A stretch of 64,000 bases of DNA from Symbiodinium natans (GCA_905221605.1 CAJNDS010000668.1:390055-454054); one strand, 5' to 3'; counted from the stretch's first letter, positions 50,085-59,721 are shown. Notes: generated by a model not told the origin, from the sequence alone. Program-made: numbers and translations.

Positions 50085-51355
50085 GTTTAGGGTTTAGGGT
50101 TTAGGGTTTAGGGTTTAGGGCGAGGACGGTGCCAGTTTGGGGGGGAAGGAATTTCGGTCCCAGGGTTTGGGTTTAGGGTTTATTATAGGGTTTCGGGTGC
50201 AGGTTACAGGGTTGGCTGTGGGGTGTTTAGGGTGTAGGGCTTGGGGTGTTCAGGGAGGCTGCTAGAATCAGAGTACCAACTATTTCTTCTTCATCCCTTC
50301 GAAGGGAGGTGCAGCAGCGCCGGGTAACGTCCAATTGTTAGCTCATGTCTTTTGGGATGTTCCCCTACTACTAACAGTCCTGAATAGGCATGACAGTAAC
50401 CCCTAGTAGAATCCCTACGAAGGAGCTGTTAGTATAAGGGGGAAAATCCCAACTGGGGAAGATTCCTCTTGCCTGCCGGCACTTTCATCAAGGCTCAACT
50501 GCACGCAAGGCCCGGACATATGGCCCCCGGGCGGGACCCAGGGTCCTCAAGCCAAACCCCTGTACCTTAAAGTATATTTGGGATCCTTATGATAGAGAAT
50601 GAGGCATATTCCTTACTTAGGGGGCATCGGATCTCTTTAAAGGCTTATGTGCATGAATCATGGCCGGTGCCATTCCACTAAGAAACTCTGCAGCATCTGT
50701 ATAAGAGCAAATGGGTGTGCATTCAGTTTTTCCTCTCTGCCGGCCGCAAAAGAAGAATGGGAGATCTGTCTCCCATGAAGTTGATGGCAAGCTGTCTTCC
50801 AACCACACGCAGCTTTCAAATCCCTGCCCGTCCCCAGAAAACTGCGCAAAGCAGCCGGAACTACCGCTGCTTCGGACCACAAAGAGCGAAGAATTTCGGG
50901 GCGATGTTTTGAGAGAACCTGTAGGGGTCTGCTTCAATTGCGGGACCGCACGTCTTCTTCACCGCCCTAAACCCTAAACCCCAAACCCTAAACCCTAAAC
51001 CCTAAACCCTCAACCTTGTGAGTGAGGTGAGGGTCCCTGAAGCTGGCAGAGCAGGCGGAGAAGCATGTGGGACGAGCATCAAATTCAGGTGCACGTGGAA
51101 CGCAAAACCCCAAACCCAAAAAACTTTAAACCCCAAACTCCCTAAACTCCCTAAACTAAACTCCCTAAACTCCCGGCCCTCATCTCCCTAAACTCCCTAA
51201 ACTAAACTCCCTAAACTCCCGGCCCTAATCTCCCTACCCTAAACTAAACTAAACTCCCTTAACTCCCGGCCCTAATCTCCCTAAACGCACTCCATAAACT
51301 CCCGGCCCTAATCTCCCTAAACTCCCCAAACTCCCCAAACCCTAAGTCCGGGAAG
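50085..51355. other. Repeats and a 300-base unique segment
   Basis: Family B at 50352-50452, a half family C near 50573-50636 and unique GC-balanced DNA at 50640-50960 that is open in several frames on both strands. CCCTAAA units and a CTCCCTAAA/CTCCCGGCCCTAAT array follow at 51120-51340. I could not settle whether 50640-50960 codes. Confidence 0.55.
50352..50452. repeat. Family B MITE-like element
   Basis: TTGGGATGTTCCCCTACTAC...AAGGGGGAAAATCCCAA. Confidence 0.9.
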
Positions 51356-51440
51356 GCTGCCTCTATCGGCCGCCTTTTTGTGGTGGGCGGTGAGAGCAAT
51401 GGGCCTGGGGACCTGGGACGCGTCTCCGGATATTACCAAG
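51356..51440 (+). CDS. Kelch-repeat gene, exon
   Basis: 28 codons plus one base: AASIGRLFVVGGESNGPGDL and on to SGYYQ. GRLFVVGG is the kelch double-glycine strand. Acceptor GGGAAG|, donor |GTACTA. First kelch exon I recognise; the preceding part of the gene is not identified. Confidence 0.65.
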
Positions 51441-51454
51441 GTACTAGTAGGGCC

Positions 51455-51625
51455 TTAGGGCTTCAGGGTTTAGGGTTTTAGGGTTTTGGGTTTTTAATGT
51501 TCTAGGGTTTTAGGGTTTTCGGGTTTTAGTGTTTTAGGGTTTTAGGGTTTTAGGGTTTTAGGGTTGTAGGGTTTTAGGGTTTCAGAGTTTTAGTGTTTTA
51601 GGGTTTTAGGGTTTAGGGGTTTCTA
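51455..51625. repeat. TT(T)TAGGG array
   Basis: Mostly eight-base TTTTAGGG units with substitutions, a variant of the usual seven-base unit. Confidence 0.9.
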
Positions 51626-51802
51626 GGGCTTGGGGGCTCCGGCTTGGTTTCCAGATATTGCCAAAGGTGGGCTTTAGGGTTGAGGGCTTCGGGCGCCGGC
51701 TTACTGTTTGTTGAATATTGGGGCCCATGTCCGAGATCCCCAACAAGCAGTTCCCGACCGACGAGGTTCTTGAATATGTCCTCTACCTCCATACTTCGTT
51801 CT

Positions 51803-52180
51803 GCAGACTATCTATCTATCTATCTCTCTCTATATATATATGTGTATATTTATTTGTTCATTTATTTATTCGTTAGTTATTTATCTGTTTATGCATTATT
51901 ATTACTACTATCGTATATATATATATATATATGCGTGTACATCATTAAAATTGGAAGGATTACAAAAATCGGTTGTGAGCGTGATAAATATGACTAAGTT
52001 GTTTAGACACTAATAGATATTGTTGAATAGTTTTTAATTTTGGTATGATTATTATTTACATGATTACGTTTAATTCGTATGTACTCTGACTTCTCTCCTC
52101 TCTCTCTCCCTCTATATATATATATACATATTGTACACCATTATGTATACATGTATATATAGATATAGATAGATAGACAG
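51803..52180. other. AT-rich stretch with TA/GATA microsatellites
   Basis: TATC, TA and ATTT runs at 51803-51930 and 52105-52180 around AT-rich DNA that stands out from the GC-rich surroundings. No exon seen. Confidence 0.7.
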
Positions 52181-52250
52181 TGCCTTTTTCTAAAACAAAG
52201 TCTAAGTAACAACCCAATCATGATTCCGAAGCCGCCCAACAAATCTCGAG

Positions 52251-52302
52251 GCAGTGCCTGGCCTCTGCCGAAGTCTTCAACCCGGACCTCGACCGCTGGG
52301 AG
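52251..52302 (+). CDS. Kelch-repeat gene, exon
   Basis: One base plus QCLASAEVFNPDLDRWE, the kelch 'VE-F-P-W' half repeat. Junctions CTCGAG|GC and GGGAG|GC share AG|GC. Ends in phase 0 and joins the next exon. Confidence 0.8.
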
Positions 52303-52538
52303 GCCTTCGGGTTCAGGGATTACCCGAAACCCTAACTGAACCCCCCCAAACCCCCTAAACCTCCTAAAGCCCCTAAACCTCCCCAAATCCCCCCCGAAAG
52401 CCCCTGAATTTCCCTAAACCCCGAAAGCCCCAAAATCCGCTAAACCCTAAACCCCCCAACTCCAAGAACCCTAAACCCCCTGAACCTCCCAAAGCCCCCA
52501 AACCCCCCGACTCCAAGAAATACCCCATGGCTTTGGAG

Positions 52539-52593
52539 GACGTCCCGCCGCTGCCGTTCCCACGAAGCTTTGGTGCTGCGGCAAGCCTCGGAG
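52539..52593 (+). CDS. Kelch-repeat gene, exon
   Basis: DVPPLPFPRSFGAAASLG plus one base. Joined to its neighbours it gives W-E-D-V-P-P-L-P...R...A-A-A, the kelch strand order. GC donor GGAG|GCCC lies 20 bases before a TTTAGGG array. Confidence 0.8.
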
Positions 52594-52614
52594 GCCCGGA
52601 GAGTTGTGGTTTTA

Positions 52615-52691
52615 GGGTTTAGGGTTTAGGGTTTAGGGTTTAGGGTTTAGGGTTTAGGGTTTAGGGTTTAGGGTTTAGGGTTTAGGGTTTA
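52615..52691 (+). repeat. TTTAGGG array, eleven units
   Basis: Perfect units at the start of the intron after a kelch exon. Confidence 0.95.
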
Positions 52692-52702
52692 GCCCCAATA
52701 CC

Positions 52703-52804
52703 TTGGGATGTTCCCCCTTATACTAACAGTCCGTGGTAGGGATTATAGTACTCCCGAGAATAGTCCCGATTAAGGACTGTTAGTATACGGGGTCGACATC
52801 CCAA
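52703..52804. repeat. Family B MITE-like element
   Basis: TTGGGATGTTCCCCCTTATA...TACGGGGTCGACATCCCAA, inner arms AGTCC/GGACT. Confidence 0.9.
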
Positions 52805-52896
52805 CCAGTACCCCTTAGTTAAGGAAGTTCCATAAACCATACAAAGGAACCGTCTTGTGTTTTAAGGAATATTCCTTCATTCAGGGGTATTGGAGT
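52805..52896. repeat. Family C MITE-like element
   Basis: CCAGTACCCCTTAGTTAAGG...GGGGTATTGGAGTGG, adjoining a family B copy. Confidence 0.85.
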
Positions 52897-53125
52897 GGGT
52901 ACAGGAACACGCAGAAGCACTGAAACCAGGTGCATCAATCCCCAAGCCCCCAAATCCCTTCTCGATGCCCTCACGTTGCACATAACACATGTCTCCAGCC
53001 TCGCAAGCCCCAAACTCTAACCCCGAAAATCCAGGCTCTAGCAAAAGCTAGCGGCAAGACGAAGCCCTCCCGTTGCCTCCTTCCACCGGAGCGATCCGTT
53101 CCCGAATGGGCGCACCCATGAGCTC

Positions 53126-53174
53126 TACTTAGAGGTTCATGGACTTATAACTCACCAGCCACGAGCCTCCAAAT
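53126..53174. repeat. Family A minimal palindrome
   Basis: TACTTAGAGGTTCATGG and GAGCCTCCAAATA. Confidence 0.75.
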
Positions 53175-53672
53175 AGGGTGTTCCGAGATGAAGCCTTTAG
53201 GGGCTCTTGGGCCCGCCCGCATTGTTTGCTCGCTAATCCCTTTCCCGCAATACTAAAACCCACCCCACCCCCCCCGCCCCTCCCCCCCCCCCAACTCTAC
53301 GGCCGAAAAATTAAAATTTGGGGGGGGGGGGGGGTGGAACCTCAACCTAAACCCCAACACCTGAAGTCTGAAGCCTAAACCCGAAAACCGAAAACGAGAG
53401 AGATGTGGTAGTGACTGCGACCTATAGGGTTTGGGGTTAAGGGTTTAGGGTTCATTTAGGGTTTAGCCTTATTAAACCCTCTGAGCCTCGAGCCCAAAAC
53501 CCTGAAAATCCTCTGAGCCTTAAGCACTAGTGAAAACCCTAACGGCTCAACTCAAGGGCGGAGGTCCTCAACCTCCCCGCCCCTGCTAATTCTCAAACAG
53601 GTTTAGTATTCGGCTGGGTGCCGGGAGGGTCCGGGAAAAGTAATATCTGAAATAAGCACCTGAAATAGGGTT

Positions 53673-53730
53673 CTACGTATATTCATCCTACTTATAGCCC
53701 TACTTACACTTTCCCATGAACCTCTAAGTA
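53673..53730. repeat. Family A MITE-like element, short
   Basis: TACGTATATTCATCC at left, CCCATGAACCTCTAAGTA at right. Confidence 0.65.
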
Positions 53731-53785
53731 CACTTGACCCTTTTTAAGCGCTAAACCCATACCGAGTGCGGGCGGTCCTCGTGAG

Positions 53786-53834
53786 GCAAGCTCTACATCT
53801 GTGGCGGCTCGGACGGGCTTCAGGTGACGCAAAG
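53786..53834 (+). CDS. Kelch-repeat gene, exon
   Basis: Two bases complete the Gly codon of the previous exon, then KLYICGGSDGLQVTQ, the kelch GG strand. Acceptor GTGAG|GC. The end is uncertain: |GTGACG after GLQ or |GCATGC after VTQ. The half repeat that should follow was not found. Confidence 0.75.
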
Positions 53835-54056
53835 GCATGCCGGGGTTGAGGGATTTAGGGTTTAGGGTTTAGGGTTTAGGGTGTTTAGGGTTTAGGGCTA
53901 GGGCTTAGGGTTTAGGGTTTAGGGTGTTTAGGGTTTAGGGTTGAGACTAAACTCCCTAGAACTCTGGGGCCTAAGGCTGGAGTCTACAGTTTGCCCCGAG
54001 CTGCGCAGGCCTCTGCACACTCTTCACGCTAAGTCCCCTGAATGGCTTAAGAGAGT

Positions 54057-54140
54057 AGGGTTTAGGGTTTAGGGTTTAGGGTTTAGGGTTTAGGGTTTAG
54101 GGTTTAGGGTTTAGGGTTTAGGGTTTAGGGTTTAGGGTTT
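54057..54140 (+). repeat. TTTAGGG array, twelve units
   Basis: Perfect units. Confidence 0.95.
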
Positions 54141-54980
54141 GGGATTTAGGGTTTAGGGTTGAGGGCCGTAAACCCTAGAATAAACCCAGCAACCGAAAGT
54201 TTTCATTGAGCCTGGCCTTCTGCTGGTGCTCTGTGGTCTTGGATTTCGGTAGGGTTCAGGGTCCTCCATTCACCTCCCCTTCCCCCTTTTTGCTTTGGGC
54301 TCCAGGGGCGACGTATAGCTCTAGCTGCTTCGGGCTAGCAGGGGAACTTTATGAAAACCCGAACCCCAAACAGGGTCTTCAGGCTACAAAGGACTTTGGG
54401 GTGCAACACCCCTCCACCCAAACGCCTTTGGAGGGTCGTCGCCTATGCACCGTCGTCTGAAACTTGGATGGAGATGCCTCTCGGCTGTTGGCCCCATATT
54501 GGGATGGAGGGACCCTAAACCCGAAACCCCAAACCCTAAACCCCAAACCCTAAACCCTTTGGGGGGCTGGTGTCTGGCGAGTTGCTCGAGGAGACCTCGA
54601 GACCTAATTACTCCCAGTCGCCCCCACTGCTAGGAACCATAGATCCCTAGCTTTATGGCTTGGGCCCTGGTTAGGCTTTCATAGGCTTCGGGGTAGAAAG
54701 TTCAGGGATGTAAGAAGGAAGTAGCCCCTGCATCTAAGGTCCCTCTTGACTTACTAAACCCTAAACCCTAAAACCTGAACCCTTCTAACGGTCCTCCTTT
54801 TGTTCCTTGAGAAAGTCAAGGCCCTCGATGGTCCACCGTCGTGAGGGCGCGGGCGCGGCCAGTTGCCAGGGCCTCCTCATGGTCGCTGGACCCGAGGGGT
54901 TGGAACCCTAAACCCTAAACCCTAAACCCTAAACCCTAAACCCCAAACCCTAAACCCTAAACCCTAAACCTGTGGCCAAG
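54141..54980. other. Unique DNA before the glycosyltransferase gene
   Basis: Weak open frames at 54206-54460 and near 54815-54870 (KSRPSMVHRREGAGAASCQ) without clear splice context. CCCTAAA units at 54905-54968 lead to the next acceptor. Confidence 0.5.
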
Positions 54981-55176
54981 ATTGCTGGGCAGAAGGGCTC
55001 GGGGTTTATGCGCGGCAGCTGCATCCATCTTCCCGATACTCCTTCCTCACTCAATGGCGGTGCCGGGCGTGTACCTGGTGACCTACACCAACGAGGCAGT
55101 GTCTTCCATGGGCTTCCTGCTCGCCAGCGCCGCGGCAAACGGCTGGGCGCCGGTGGTCCTGGGCTTCGGAGAGAAG
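54981..55176 (+). CDS. PLOD/GT25-like glycosyltransferase, exon 1
   Basis: From ATG at 55054 the protein reads MAVPGVYLVTYTNEAVSSMG...WAPVVLGFGEK. The first strand and the VVLGFGEK strand match the start of procollagen glycosyltransferase domains (PLOD/LH3). The frame is open upstream to an acceptor GGCCAAG| and there encodes a hydrophobic LCAAAASIFPILL. The start may therefore lie in an earlier exon carrying a signal peptide. It ends at a GC donor (GAGAAG|GC) leading into CTTAGGG repeats and joins exon 2 in phase 0. Confidence 0.75.
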
Positions 55177-55615
55177 GCTAGGGGGGCTTAGGGCTTAGGG
55201 CTTAGGGCTTCGGGCTTAGGGCTTAGGGTTTAGGGTTTAGGGTGTAGGGCTTTTTCGTACCCTGACTTTTTCGAGTAGCTTGGTAGCCCAGTGGTACCCT
55301 TTACCTTTTTTTGTGCGTTCACATGGCAAGGCCCCACAGGGCGTGTTTTTTCGTGAGTTCGGCAAGACCCCAGCCTGTATGTCACGCCTTGTGGCCTTGT
55401 GTTTGCCTGTGTGTCAAGCACTGTGTCTTTCAAGCCAGCTGCCGGAACCCTTGCCCGGCACCCCCCCACTGGAACCGACCACGCTGCGCAACCTGTCTTG
55501 TCCCGTCCAGAAAACACGCCCTGCTCCGGCTCGCTCCGATCTGCTCCGAACTTGAAAGGGTTAAAAGGGTTAAGGAGCCCTATAGGCCTGGTGGCCCGAA
55601 GGGCTCGGCCGGAAG

Positions 55616-56400
55616 ATCAATGCCTTGCGGCTATATGTCTTGCAGCCCACACTGCATCCCAGCGACATTGTGATCTTCGCGGATGCCTATGATGTTCTGA
55701 TCATGAACCACGAGGAGGAGATACGAGAGAGTTTTGAGAGCCTGGAGAAGGCCTTGAACCGGAGCCTGATCTTCAATGGTGATCGGGCTTGCTCCCCTCG
55801 GATGGCAGACATTTGCACTGATCCCGAGCCTCCCGATATCTGGCAGCATCCTCGCACTTATCTGAACTCCGGAGCCTTCGTCGGGAGGGTCTCGGCGCTG
55901 AGGCGTCTGCTACGAGATCCAGTTTCTGATATCATGCCTGGTGGCGACCAAGCCTTTTATCACCGGCAGAGCCGAGACGACCCGACGGCCATCGCCGTCG
56001 ACACGGACTGTGTGCTTCTTTGCACGGTGGCTCGGGACCTAGCCTCCGAAGGACTACGGCAGCTGCCCAACGGCACGCTGGTGTTGCACTCCGGGGCCAA
56101 GCCGGGCCTCGTGCACTTCCCGGGCGGAGGGCACTGGCCTCGGTGGAAGGGGGGGCTCCCAAACAGCGTGATCCAGGATGCCTTCAAGACGAGATACCCG
56201 AAACAGTTTGAGGTGCTTTTCGATCGGGTCGAGATCTCTGTTGACTTGCGTGGCGCCCATGGCCATCACGGCAGACTTGATCAGCAGAGGTCTTTACAAA
56301 TAATCCGCAGCGGCATGTGCTTTCTTTGCAAGATCTTGCAGTCGGATAACGCAGAGTGCAGATATGTCACCTGGGACAATGAGATGTGCCAAGAATTACG
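55616..56400 (+). CDS. PLOD/GT25-like glycosyltransferase, exon 2
   Basis: 261 codons plus two bases, by far the longest host exon here. PSDIVIFADAYDVLI holds the DxxD metal/UDP-sugar site of LH3-type enzymes. FNGDRACSP matches the F-x-A-E-x-C-W-P region, YLNSGAFVGRV and GGDQAFY are conserved GT25/PLOD signatures, and LVHFPGGGHW is the C-terminal His-Gly motif. The last part, GMCFLCKIL...CRYVTWD, resembles a PAN/apple domain. The enzyme would transfer a sugar to hydroxylysine or a similar acceptor in the secretory pathway. The hydroxylase half of PLOD is absent. Acceptor GGAAG|, donor |GTTGCT. Confidence 0.85.
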
Positions 56401-56491
56401 GTTGCTTGGTCGGCCCTTGCAACCCTCAACCCTAAACCCTAAACCCCAAACCCTAAACCCTAGACCCTAAACCCTAAACCCTAAACCCTAG

Positions 56492-56615
56492 GCTGTGCCT
56501 TCCCCTGCTCATTCTGCTCGCGGGCCTGCTGCTCTGGAAGCGTCGCTGCTGGAGCTGCTGGATCCTCTTGCCGCGAAGAAGCGCCTTGAAGCCATCAGAT
56601 CGGCACAGTGCGTGA
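56492..56615 (+). CDS. PLOD/GT25-like glycosyltransferase, exon 3 with membrane anchor
   Basis: Acceptor ACCCTAG| at the edge of a CCCTAAA array. The phase set by exon 2 gives LCLPLLILLAGLLLWKRR, a single transmembrane helix followed by a basic tail and a TGA stop. This suggests a type I membrane protein with a lumenal enzyme domain. Another frame here is also open and protein-like (LLELLDPLAAKKRLEAIR), but it does not follow from exon 2. Confidence 0.65.
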
Positions 56616-56972
56616 AGGAAAAGATCGGCTCGGAGCTTGGGAGACATTTCTACATGGGATTCGGGTTTAGGGTTTAGGGTTTTGGGTTGTAGGTGTTTCC
56701 GTTCGCTTGAGAAAATGATGCAAGCTTGGTGTTGACGGTTGCGGTTCAGGAGCGCCTGCCGTCATGGGACCATTTCCGGGCAGGGATTTGCCTGGATCGT
56801 TCCTTCCTTCAAGATTGTCCCGGCTGCCGGTCCTTGAAAATCAGCCTCCCTAATAACCCTTTGACTATAGGGGTCGGGATAATTACTCATAGGCGCCTAT
56901 AGTAACTTGAAATCAAGAATGTCAAGCCTTCGAGCCCTAAGGTTGCCTAAACCCGACAAGTGGGACTGCCCA

Positions 56973-57064
56973 AAGAGCCCAAGACCCCTTAAGTAGATGG
57001 GAGATCAGCATGGGGTTCCCTACATTGTTTAAGGCCTGTTCCTTGGCTAAGGGGCATTCGCCCC
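56973..57064. repeat. Family C-related element
   Basis: AAGAGCCCAAGACCCCTTAA...GGCTAAGGGGCATTCGCCC. Confidence 0.7.
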
Positions 57065-57131
57065 GCAAGCCCTAAACCCTAAACCCTAAACCCTAAACCC
57101 TAAACCCTAAATTGGGCTCTTTGGGTATGAG

Positions 57132-57182
57132 GAGGAGGAGATGGAGTCGACCTCCACCTGTCCTCCGAGTGCCTCAACACGG
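57132..57182 (+). CDS. Candidate coding micro-exon
   Basis: 17 codons, phase 0: EEEMESTSTCPPSASTR between GTATGAG| and |GTTCGG, six bases or so after a CCCTAAA array. Not kelch-like, so it may belong to another gene or none. Confidence 0.4.
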
Positions 57183-57263
57183 GTTCGGATGGCTCCTCGA
57201 TGCACACTGTGGCTTGGGGCTTGTTGATGAACTGCAAATATAAATACGAATATAAAGGTATAT

Positions 57264-57279
57264 GGATAAGTATAAACAA

Positions 57280-57311
<32 letters not shown>

Positions 57312-57350
57312 CTATATAATTATATAATATATATATATATATATATATGT
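57264..57350. repeat. (TA)n microsatellite
   Basis: Almost pure TA. Confidence 0.95.
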
Positions 57351-57666
57351 AGGGTAGAGGGCTTGGGGCCTATAGGGACTAGGGCATATACGGTTGAGCT
57401 TTTCTTTTGGCAGTTTGTTTAAGACTTCTAAAGATGCGCTACAAGGTGCAAGTGCTTCTGATAAGGCTTCTAAAGGAGCAGTTGCAGCTGAGTTTGTTTA
57501 GGGTTTAGGATTCAGGGTTTCAGGGTTGAGGTTTTCCAGCTTTTCTAGGTTTTAAGGTTTTGTGTTGGGAGACGTTCTCTTTGCGGCTCTCCGATAGATG
57601 GAATTCTGGGTTGGATGGTTTTCTAAACCCTGAACCCTTTTTGGGGTTGGGGGTTTGGGGTGTGGA

Positions 57667-57683
57667 GGGGGGGGGGGGGGGCA

Positions 57684-57725
<42 letters not shown>
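57667..57725. repeat. Poly-G tract
   Basis: G-run with two CAGA interruptions; quadruplex-prone and probably unstable in sequencing. Confidence 0.95.
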
Positions 57726-57728
<3 letters not shown>

Positions 57729-57909
57729 AGGGAGCACACCAAACCCACAGCCGGCCTCAAAGCCCCAAATCCTAGCACCCCAAACCCGAAACCCCAAGTC
57801 CCACCTAAGTTGGTTTTGTTCGGTAGCAACCCTTTTATCTAGGGCGTAAGAACAACAAGTCGTCCTGAGGCTGTTGGATGCTCCTGCCCAACATGGAGGT
57901 GGCAGACCC

Positions 57910-58013
57910 GAAGAGCCCAATACCCCTTGATGAAGGAATACGCCTTAAATCGTACCAAGGACCCTTATATACTTTGAGGTATATTCCTTTATTAAGGGGT
58001 ATTGGGCTCTTTG
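57910..58013. repeat. Family C MITE-like element
   Basis: GAAGAGCCCAATACCCCTTG...GGGGTATTGGGCTCTTT. Confidence 0.9.
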
Positions 58014-58046
58014 GGGATTTCGGCACTTTAAGACTTGTAGCTTTGG

Positions 58047-58201
58047 GGCTCCAATACCCCCGAATTAAGGAATGTGCTCCTTAAAATAGAACAGGGTTCC
58101 ATGTATGGTTTAAGGAACATTCCGTAATTGACGAGTATTGGAGTCTTTGGAACCCTATTTTTTAAGGAATATTCGGTACTGAAGGGTATTGGAGTCTCTG
58201 A
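58047..58201. repeat. Family C element plus an extra half copy
   Basis: GGCTCCAATACCCCCGAATT...GAGTATTGGAGTCTTTGG, then a second right arm (AAGGGTATTGGAGTCTCTG). Confidence 0.85.
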
Positions 58202-58455
58202 AAGTTAGGGTCCGTAGAATTGTGCCGAAATCCCATTGCCCTTCCCAGCGAACCCCATGAGTGCTAAAAGCCTAATTAATTCACACGTTCTCTGCCACGA
58301 GACATTCCACCTCCCAGGAGTCCCCCCCAAACCCAACGAATCTTCAAAAAGCTCTAAAGTCCCCAGCATCCCCGTTGAGTCAGTTTAGGGTTTAGTAGGT
58401 TTAGGATTAGGGTTGAGTCCCTGAAAGCCGAAAGAAGTCCCGAGCTCCTTTGCAG

Positions 58456-58497
58456 GTGCCACGCCTTGGATGCGCCGCCGTATCCTTGCGCGGGCAG
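58456..58497 (+). CDS. Kelch-repeat gene, exon
   Basis: 14 codons, phase 0: VPRLGCAAVSLRGQ. Acceptor CTTTGCAG|, donor CAG|GCCGG. Splices in phase to the next exon, giving LRGQ-AIVCGG. Confidence 0.8.
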
Positions 58498-58951
58498 GCC
58501 GGTTAAGGTCCAGTGTGTTGAGGGTTTACGGTTTAGGGTTTAGGGTTTAGGGTTAGGGTTTAGGGTTTAGGGTTGGGGGTTTAGGGTTTAGGGTTCCCCT
58601 TATAAACGGGATCCTAAACCTGAGCAATCACACTACTTCCGGTCCTTAGCCCTAAAGCCTCAACCCCAAACCCTGAACCCTAAACCTTGTGGAGGTGCCC
58701 CCACAGGATCCTACTCCCGAGACTTTCTTGGGTGGATACAGTGAGCACAGCCAGTGTTGCGAAGTTGTGGGGGTCTGCGCGGGGGTCAGTATGCTGCGTG
58801 TTTGCCGTGTAGGGTTCAGGATTGAGGTTACGGGTTTAGGGCTTATAGGGTTGAGGGCTCAGGGTTTAAGGTTTAGGGTTTCGAAACCCTAAGCCCTATT
58901 TCCTAAGGTTCCCACCGTGTTTATAGATATAGGTACAGCCCCTCGGCCCAG

Positions 58952-59032
58952 GCGATCGTCTGTGGCGGTTCTGGCCGCCACGGGTCCTTGGCCAGCGTCG
59001 AGACTTACGATGCTGCCGAGGGACAGTGGCAG
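58952..59032 (+). CDS. Kelch-repeat gene, exon
   Basis: 27 codons, phase 0: AIVCGGSGRHGSLASVETYD then AAEGQWQ, a nearly full kelch unit (GG, then VE-Y, then W). Acceptor GCCCAG|GC and donor GGCAG|GC share CAG|GC. Confidence 0.85.
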
Positions 59033-59056
59033 GCTCTCGGGCTCAACCCTCGAGTC

Positions 59057-59146
59057 TAGGGTTTAGGGTTTAGGGTTTAGGGTTTAGGGTTTAGGGTTTA
59101 GGGTTTAGGGTTTAGGGTTTAGGGTTTAGGGTTTAGGGTTTAGGGT
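59057..59146 (+). repeat. TTTAGGG array, thirteen units
   Basis: Perfect units 25 bases after the kelch exon donor. Confidence 0.95.
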
Positions 59147-59721
59147 TTCAGGAAGGCCAACCCCCTGGCCCCCTCCCCAAACTCAATAGTGTTGGCCTCT
59201 AGAACCTGATTGGGGTGCTTGGCTCTTTGTTGGGTAGTCAAAGGTTCTTCAAACAGAAGGGCTAACATCTTTCCCCAGCTATCGCGGCTTAGAACCCCTA
59301 CTTTTTTTGAGACCGTCATGGTTGTAAGCATTCTGCAGGCTTGGCCTGGGTCTGCTACCTGAAGGTGGCTGTAACCCTAAACCCTAAACCCTCAACCCAA
59401 AACCCTAAACCCTAAACCGGTAGAATACTAATACTCAAGAACCCTATTTCTAACTACCGCACACGCATGAGCCCGTCGAACTCAAAACCGTGGTGCGGAG
59501 AAGACGGCCGAGAAAACTTGCAGGCCATGTCCCTCAACAACCTTCATGGTCTCACTTGGAACATGTCCCAAACCCTCCCGAAAACCATGGGTTGCTGGGA
59601 GGTTCTGTCCTAATTCCTGAACCCCAAACCCTAAACCCTAAACTAAACCCTTAACCCTAAACCCCAACCCTAAAAGTAGCAGCTGCTGGCTATTGTATTG
59701 GAATGGCTGGCATTCCGGCAG
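59147..59721. other. Kelch intron
   Basis: TTTAGGG at its 5' end, CCCTAAA units at 59373-59418 and 59620-59672 near its 3' end. Nothing coding in between, although a frame is open on the - strand at 59140-59331. Confidence 0.6.

Larger units (their letters stand above)
56616..58455. other. Repeats, microsatellites and MITE-like elements
   Basis: Unique DNA to 56930, family C-like element at 56973-57064, CCCTAAA units to 57110 and a weak exon at 57132. (TA)n at 57264-57350, poly-G at 57667-57725 and three family C copies from 57910 follow. Gly-rich and Pro-rich frames come from the poly-G. Confidence 0.65.

Noticed and set aside
50617-50977. Protein-coding gene at 50.6-51.0 kb
   Set aside because: Several frames on both strands are open, none with a recognisable motif or consistent splice sites, so I describe it only as unique DNA.
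56495-56677. Alternative frame in the third glycosyltransferase exon
   Set aside because: LLELLDPLAAKKRLEAIR looks protein-like, but the phase from exon 2 leads to the transmembrane frame with a stop.
57552-57920. Pro-rich and Gly-rich ORFs around poly-G
   Set aside because: Low-complexity artefact, no splice context or conserved motif.
19139-58201. Palindromic elements as transcription terminators
   Set aside because: They recur as families with shared ends at unrelated places, which fits MITE-like elements; the host is eukaryotic.
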